Positions 5,962 through 8,502 of a stretch of 8,502 bases of DNA are shown piece by piece; the first letter of the stretch is position 1, and each line of letters begins with the position of its first letter. Source of the DNA: JAXHUK01 sp034189725 (GTDB taxonomy: Bacteria; Chloroflexota; Dehalococcoidia; SZUA-161). Below the pieces are notes generated by a model. It had not been told where the DNA came from. It saw only the letters and a list, made by a program, of their open reading frames with translations, and made no database searches. Position numbers and translations under genes: made by a program. Location of the stretch: positions 1 through 8,502 of the forward strand of contig JAXHUK010000162.1 of the NCBI GenBank assembly GCA_034189725.1, read 5' to 3'.

Positions 5962-7149
5962 ATGGGTGCTGAGCATGGAATACTGGCATCGATAGAATTT
6001 CAGATGGTCTTGCTATTATTCGTCGCCCTGGGAGGCTATCTGATCGCATCTGCGATTAACCAGTCCGCTGTGGTGGGAATAATACTGGCGGGTATAGTAG
6101 TTGGCCCCAGTTGGCTGGGCCTGGTGACCTATACCGAATTCGTCTCGAGTCTGGCACACCTCGGGGCTGTTGTTCTGCTGTTTACCGTGGGGCTGCACTT
6201 CAAGATCGGAGAGATAGCCAAGCCGAAATATCTGCTGATCGCAGTTCTGGGAATTATCATCCCCTGGATCGCCGGCTATGGGGTTGCGATATTGTGGGGA
6301 TTCAACATGGCAAGCTCTATTTTTATTGGAACAGCCCTTACAGCGACGAGTATAGCGATCACGGCCAATGTCCTGAAAGAAATGGGTAAGCTGGAGACCG
6401 ATGCTGCAAAGGCGGTTATCGGCGCTGCCATAATAGACGATATTCTCAGTCTGCTGGCGCTTTCTATTTCAGCGGATGTCGTTGCAGGCGCGCTCTCGGC
6501 GTCCTCTATTGCTGTCACTATCGTTAAAGCTGTTGCTTTCCTGGGTATCGGTATTGTCCTGGGAAATATCATCGGGCAGAGAATCATGCTCCGTCTGGAT
6601 AGGTCACGCCTCATCGGTAAATACCCTGAATTTTTGTTTATCTTTGCCATGATGGTCGCATTCCTGTATGGCATGGTGGCGGAGATTATCGGGCTGTCGG
6701 CCATCATAGGTTCATTTTTAGCCGGTGTTTCTCTGGCGCAGGTGAAGCTGCAGCATGCCATGAGTTTTAGCGATGGAGCAGAATACCTGCAGATGATCTT
6801 TGCCTCGGTTTTCTTCGTCTCACTGGGGGTGCTTGTTGATATTCACCAGGTTACGCAAGAACTTATATGGTTTATCGTGGTTATTACAGTTGTAGCGACT
6901 CTAACCAAGGTCATCGGTTGTGGTCTTCCGGCAAAGTTCACAGGAATGAATTGGAATGATTCCCTGATCGTTGGCTTCGGTATGTCACCGAGGGGAGAGG
7001 TCGCAATGATCGTGGCGCTGATAGGGCTCAATCAGAACCTCATAGACCAGGGAACCTACATTGCGCTGGTTCTGATGAGTCTCCTGACTACGATACTCAC
7101 CCCAATTGTCTTCAGAAACTGGCTGTTCAGAGAAAAAGCGGAGACCTGA
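5962..7149 (+). CDS. CPA2-family cation/proton antiporter, membrane domain only
   Basis: A 395-residue inner-membrane protein with about 13 predicted transmembrane segments, covering the whole Na_H_Exchanger fold but ending (WLFREKAET) without the cytoplasmic RCK/TrkA_N domain of Kef channels. Family motifs are AGIVVGPSWLGL (46-57), LLFTVGLHFKIGE (72-84), TALTATSIAI (124-133), AAIIDDILSLLAL (155-167), AIIGSFLAGVSLA (247-259), FFVSLG (284-289) and GMSPRGEVAMIVAL (340-353). Asp159-Asp160 is the ion-binding aspartate pair of NapA/NhaA-like exchangers, whereas Kef proteins have Gln-Asp; sodium/proton exchange is therefore more likely than potassium efflux. The ATG at 5962 has AGGAG at 5952-5956 with 5-base spacing; the frame is open to a GTG at 5896 that lacks a suitable site. 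Likely roles are pH and sodium homeostasis. Confidence 0.9.
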   Translation: MGAEHGILASIEFQMVLLLFVALGGYLIASAINQSAVVGIILAGIVVGPSWLGLVTYTEFVSSLAHLGAVVLLFTVGLHFKIGEIAKPKYLLIAVLGIIIPWIAGYGVAILWGFNMASSIFIGTALTATSIAITANVLKEMGKLETDAAKAVIGAAIIDDILSLLALSISADVVAGALSASSIAVTIVKAVAFLGIGIVLGNIIGQRIMLRLDRSRLIGKYPEFLFIFAMMVAFLYGMVAEIIGLSAIIGSFLAGVSLAQVKLQHAMSFSDGAEYLQMIFASVFFVSLGVLVDIHQVTQELIWFIVVITVVATLTKVIGCGLPAKFTGMNWNDSLIVGFGMSPRGEVAMIVALIGLNQNLIDQGTYIALVLMSLLTTILTPIVFRNWLFREKAET

Positions 7150-7204
7150 TGGTGATGCCGGGTCATGACGAAGCCAGGTAGCAGTGCCTGTTAGAAGCTG
7201 CACA

Positions 7205-7858
7205 ATGATGAAACACCATCGCCATTCCATTCGACTGCGCGGCTATGATTATTCACAGGACGGCGCATATTTCGTTACTATTTGCGTGCAAGGTCATGAA
7301 TGCCTGTTAGGGGAAATCGTCGATGGTCAAATGATATTGAATAATGCAGGCAAAATGGTGCGTGAAATCTGGCTGGAAATACCGGAGCATTATCCGGGAG
7401 TACAAATAGATGAGTTTACGGTAATGCCCAACCATATTCACGGCATTATCATAGTAACCACCTCCGTAGGGGCAACCCCCAGTGGTTGCCCCGATTATCC
7501 GGAGCAGGCAGATGAACTGCCAGGGCAGGCGCGGGGGCCACAGCAAGAGCAGATGGGTGAATCGACAGGGCAGGCGGGTGAATCGAAAGGGCAGGCACGG
7601 GGGCCTGCCCCTACGGGGCGGTTGTCGCTGCCTGATGTGGTTCACCGGTTCAAATCACTGACCACCGCACGCTACAGGCATGGCGTTATGCAAAACCATT
7701 GGCAGCCATTTTACGGCAAATTGTGGCAACGCAATTACTGGGAGCGTATCGTTCGCAATGAACGTGAACTGAACCTCATTCGACGCTATATCATCGAAAA
7801 CCCTCTGCGCTGGGAGGTTGATGAAGAAAACCCGGTAAATATCCCTGCAAAGAGATGA
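7205..7858 (+). CDS. REP-associated tyrosine transposase (RAYT, Y1/HUH family)
   Basis: A 217-residue single-strand DNA transposase of the TnpA_REP type. From the ATG at 7205: an N-terminal SIRLRGYDYSQDGAYFVTI core strand region, the HUH motif in VMPNHIHGIII (metal-binding His77 and His79), then a long low-complexity Gly/Gln/Ala/Pro linker (about 86-138), LSLPDVVHRFKSLTTARY, and the C-terminal WQRNYWERIVRNERELNLIRRYI with candidate nucleophile Tyr178, closing with the typical ENPLRW. Such proteins cut and rejoin REP hairpins as single strands. All catalytic parts are present, so the gene looks intact. A GTG at 7184 and an ATG at 7208 are alternative starts; no Shine-Dalgarno site is strong. 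The linker is encoded by REP-like hairpin DNA, described separately. It starts 55 bases after the antiporter and was probably acquired independently. Confidence 0.88.
   Translation: MMKHHRHSIRLRGYDYSQDGAYFVTICVQGHECLLGEIVDGQMILNNAGKMVREIWLEIPEHYPGVQIDEFTVMPNHIHGIIIVTTSVGATPSGCPDYPEQADELPGQARGPQQEQMGESTGQAGESKGQARGPAPTGRLSLPDVVHRFKSLTTARYRHGVMQNHWQPFYGKLWQRNYWERIVRNERELNLIRRYIIENPLRWEVDEENPVNIPAKR
7466..7491 (+). repeat. REP-like GTAG hairpin 1, inside the RAYT gene
   Basis: GTAG (7466-7469) is followed by the stem arm GGGCAACC (7470-7477), a six-base loop CCCAGT (7478-7483) and the perfectly complementary arm GGTTGCCC (7484-7491). A 5' GTAG tetranucleotide followed by a short hairpin is the known architecture of REP elements recognised by RAYT transposases. 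The element is in frame with the transposase and encodes VGATPSGCP. Confidence 0.75.
7523..7575 (-). repeat. Partial REP-like copies between the two hairpins
   Basis: The arm GGGCAGGC recurs at 7523-7530, followed by a loop-like GCGGGG and only the first three bases (GCC) of the closing arm, ending at 7539. The arm alone recurs at 7568-7575. Both match the plus-strand left arm of hairpin 2 and look like truncated copies in the same orientation. Confidence 0.55.
7589..7614 (-). repeat. REP-like GTAG hairpin 2, inverted, inside the RAYT gene
   Basis: Read on the minus strand from 7614: GTAG, arm GGGCAGGC, six-base loop CCCCGT, arm GCCTGCCC ending at 7589. The layout (4+8+6+8) is the same as hairpin 1 but inverted. 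The stems differ from hairpin 1 at three paired positions, each compensated in the opposite arm, which supports a selected hairpin. On the plus strand it is translated in frame as GQARGPAPT. Confidence 0.75.
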
Positions 7859-7925
7859 TAGCTCATACCTGAATCTGGGGGGTGGCAATTACTCTTATTA
7901 TCGTCGAGTGACGCCGGTCCCGGGT

Positions 7926-7958
7926 AAAAATAAAGGGGATTCCTCGCCAGGAATCCCC
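7926..7958 (-). terminator. Rho-independent terminator of tRNA-Gly
   Basis: A perfect 10-base-pair stem, GGGGATTCCT (7935-7944) and AGGAATCCCC (7949-7958), has a four-base CGCC loop. On the minus strand it is followed directly by TTTATTTTT (7934-7926). It lies 12 bases beyond the CCA end of tRNA-Gly, so it terminates that transcript. On the plus strand no T-tract follows, so termination of the transposase transcript is less certain. Confidence 0.88.
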
Positions 7959-7970
7959 TGTCTTACTCAC

Positions 7971-8045
7971 TGGAGCGGGTGAAGGGATTCGAACCCTCGA
8001 CTCTTTGCTTGGGAAGCAAATACTCTACCACTGAGTTACACCCGC
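7971..8045 (-). tRNA. tRNA-Gly (anticodon CCC)
   Basis: The gene folds fully: acceptor GCGGGTG / CACCCGC, D stem ACTC / GAGT, anticodon stem TTTGC / GCAAA around loop TTCCCAA (anticodon CCC), five-base variable loop, and T arm GAGGG-TTCGAAT-CCCTT with one G-T pair. The 72-base body ends at 7974 with discriminator T, and CCA is encoded at 7973-7971. It reads GGG glycine codons. It has its own consensus promoter and terminator, so it is a single-gene unit. Confidence 0.96.
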
Positions 8046-8056
8046 GAGTTGTCATC

Positions 8057-8086
8057 ATTATAGTCACGGTATCGAATTGTTGTCAA
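8057..8086 (-). promoter_or_regulatory. Consensus sigma-70-type promoter of tRNA-Gly
   Basis: On the minus strand, TTGACA (8086-8081) and TATAAT (8062-8057) are both perfect matches to consensus, separated by 18 bases. The -10 box ends 11 bases before the mature tRNA-Gly 5' end at 8045, leaving a leader of only a few bases. Confidence 0.87.
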
Positions 8087-8165
8087 TATCTCGAATTGCC
8101 ACATATAGTGGATCGAAATCGGCTCTGGTACTATCGTATGTCTTCCACGAGCAAGCCGTCTCCCG

Positions 8166-8194
8166 TTGCTAACGGTAGTGTATTCGGCTATAAT
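8166..8194 (+). promoter_or_regulatory. Sigma-70-type promoter of tRNA-Pro
   Basis: TTGCTA (8166-8171, 4 of 6 to consensus) and a perfect TATAAT (8189-8194) are separated by 17 bases. The expected start of transcription is about 8201, essentially at the mature tRNA 5' end (8203), so little or no 5' processing would be needed. Confidence 0.8.
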
Positions 8195-8202
8195 CATGGG
8201 TG

Positions 8203-8278
<76 letters not shown>

Positions 8279-8424
8279 CTTTTTGTTCGAGATACTGTCT
8301 GGCAGTTACACTATCAGGCCAGAGTTTTAGGTGACTTTTTCATCACCCCAATATAACCAGTCGCAAATCGTTCTACTGAATACCTCCAACCCCTCATAGC
8401 TTTCTTCGCACGGCCGACATATAT

Positions 8425-8502
8425 TTATTGATCCAGACTCTCTATCAGTTCCCGAAGCTCAGGGAAGAGTTGGTTGAGTATCATGTGGTCCTTGGTCTCC
8501 AG
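8425..8502 (-). CDS. C-terminal fragment of a gene running off the window
   Basis: Read on the minus strand from 8502, a frame of 25 residues ends at TAA (8427-8425). It begins LETKDHMILNQLFPEL, continues RELIESLDQ, and looks like an amphipathic helix with charged and leucine-rich spacing. The gene and its start lie outside the window, and the fragment is too short to name a family. That it is a real coding end is inferred from composition; other frames here are short. Confidence 0.45.
   Translation of the reverse strand: METKDHMILNQLFPELRELIESLDQ

Noticed and set aside
6276..6761. Minus-strand open frame of 161 codons inside the antiporter gene
   Set aside because: It is antisense to conserved membrane segments and its composition mirrors hydrophobic codons read backwards.
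7466..7614. CRISPR-like array
   Set aside because: The repeated units are inverted hairpins of unequal completeness without regular spacers, and no cas gene is present.
8330..8347. GGTGA / TCACC hairpin as a terminator for the minus-strand gene at the right edge
   Set aside because: The stem is only five base pairs and no T-tract follows on the minus strand.

Overview
The window looks like a chromosomal stretch of a bacterium, most plausibly from the Chloroflexota (Dehalococcoidia-like). This rests on remembered family resemblance: the N-terminal style of the dihydropteroate synthase (TRCGN..F.WG.RTY.MGI), tandem small FmdB zinc ribbons, a ThiD2-ThiE fusion, and moderate GC with Shine-Dalgarno sites. 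No rRNA or marker protein is present, so the assignment is an inference.

Layout. Positions 8-1380 (minus strand) hold a two-gene folate unit, folP then folK. Divergent from it, 1683-4624 (plus strand) is a tight run of five genes with gaps of 5-24 bases: two tandem FmdB-type zinc-ribbon proteins, a ThiD2-ThiE thiamine synthesis fusion, a translin/TRAX-family protein, and a stand-alone GyrI-like ligand-binding protein. An atypical short-chain dehydrogenase/reductase (4670-5566, minus) converges on that run. A gene-poor stretch of about 400 bases follows, then a CPA2-type cation/proton antiporter (5962-7149, plus), then a single-strand (Y1/HUH) transposase of the RAYT type (7205-7858, plus). 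The right end has tRNA-Gly(CCC) on the minus strand and tRNA-Pro(CGG) on the plus strand, transcribed divergently. Each has a readable sigma-70-type promoter, and tRNA-Gly also has a clear Rho-independent terminator. The last 78 bases carry the C-terminal end of a minus-strand gene that runs out of the window.

How the genes fit together. folP and folK catalyse consecutive steps of dihydropteroate synthesis. thiE shares the cofactor theme but lies in a different transcription unit. The zinc ribbons, translin-like protein and GyrI-like protein have no pathway visible from sequence; they are linked to thiE only by spacing and orientation.

Most unusual signal. The transposase gene contains, inside its reading frame, two inverted GTAG-headed hairpins (7466-7491 and 7589-7614) with covarying stems, plus two partial copies between them. 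They have the architecture of the REP elements such transposases act on, and they are translated as a low-complexity linker between the HUH motif and the catalytic tyrosine region. The second most interesting item is the bacterial translin/TRAX-like protein, which keeps acidic residues at the places where TRAX nuclease residues are expected.
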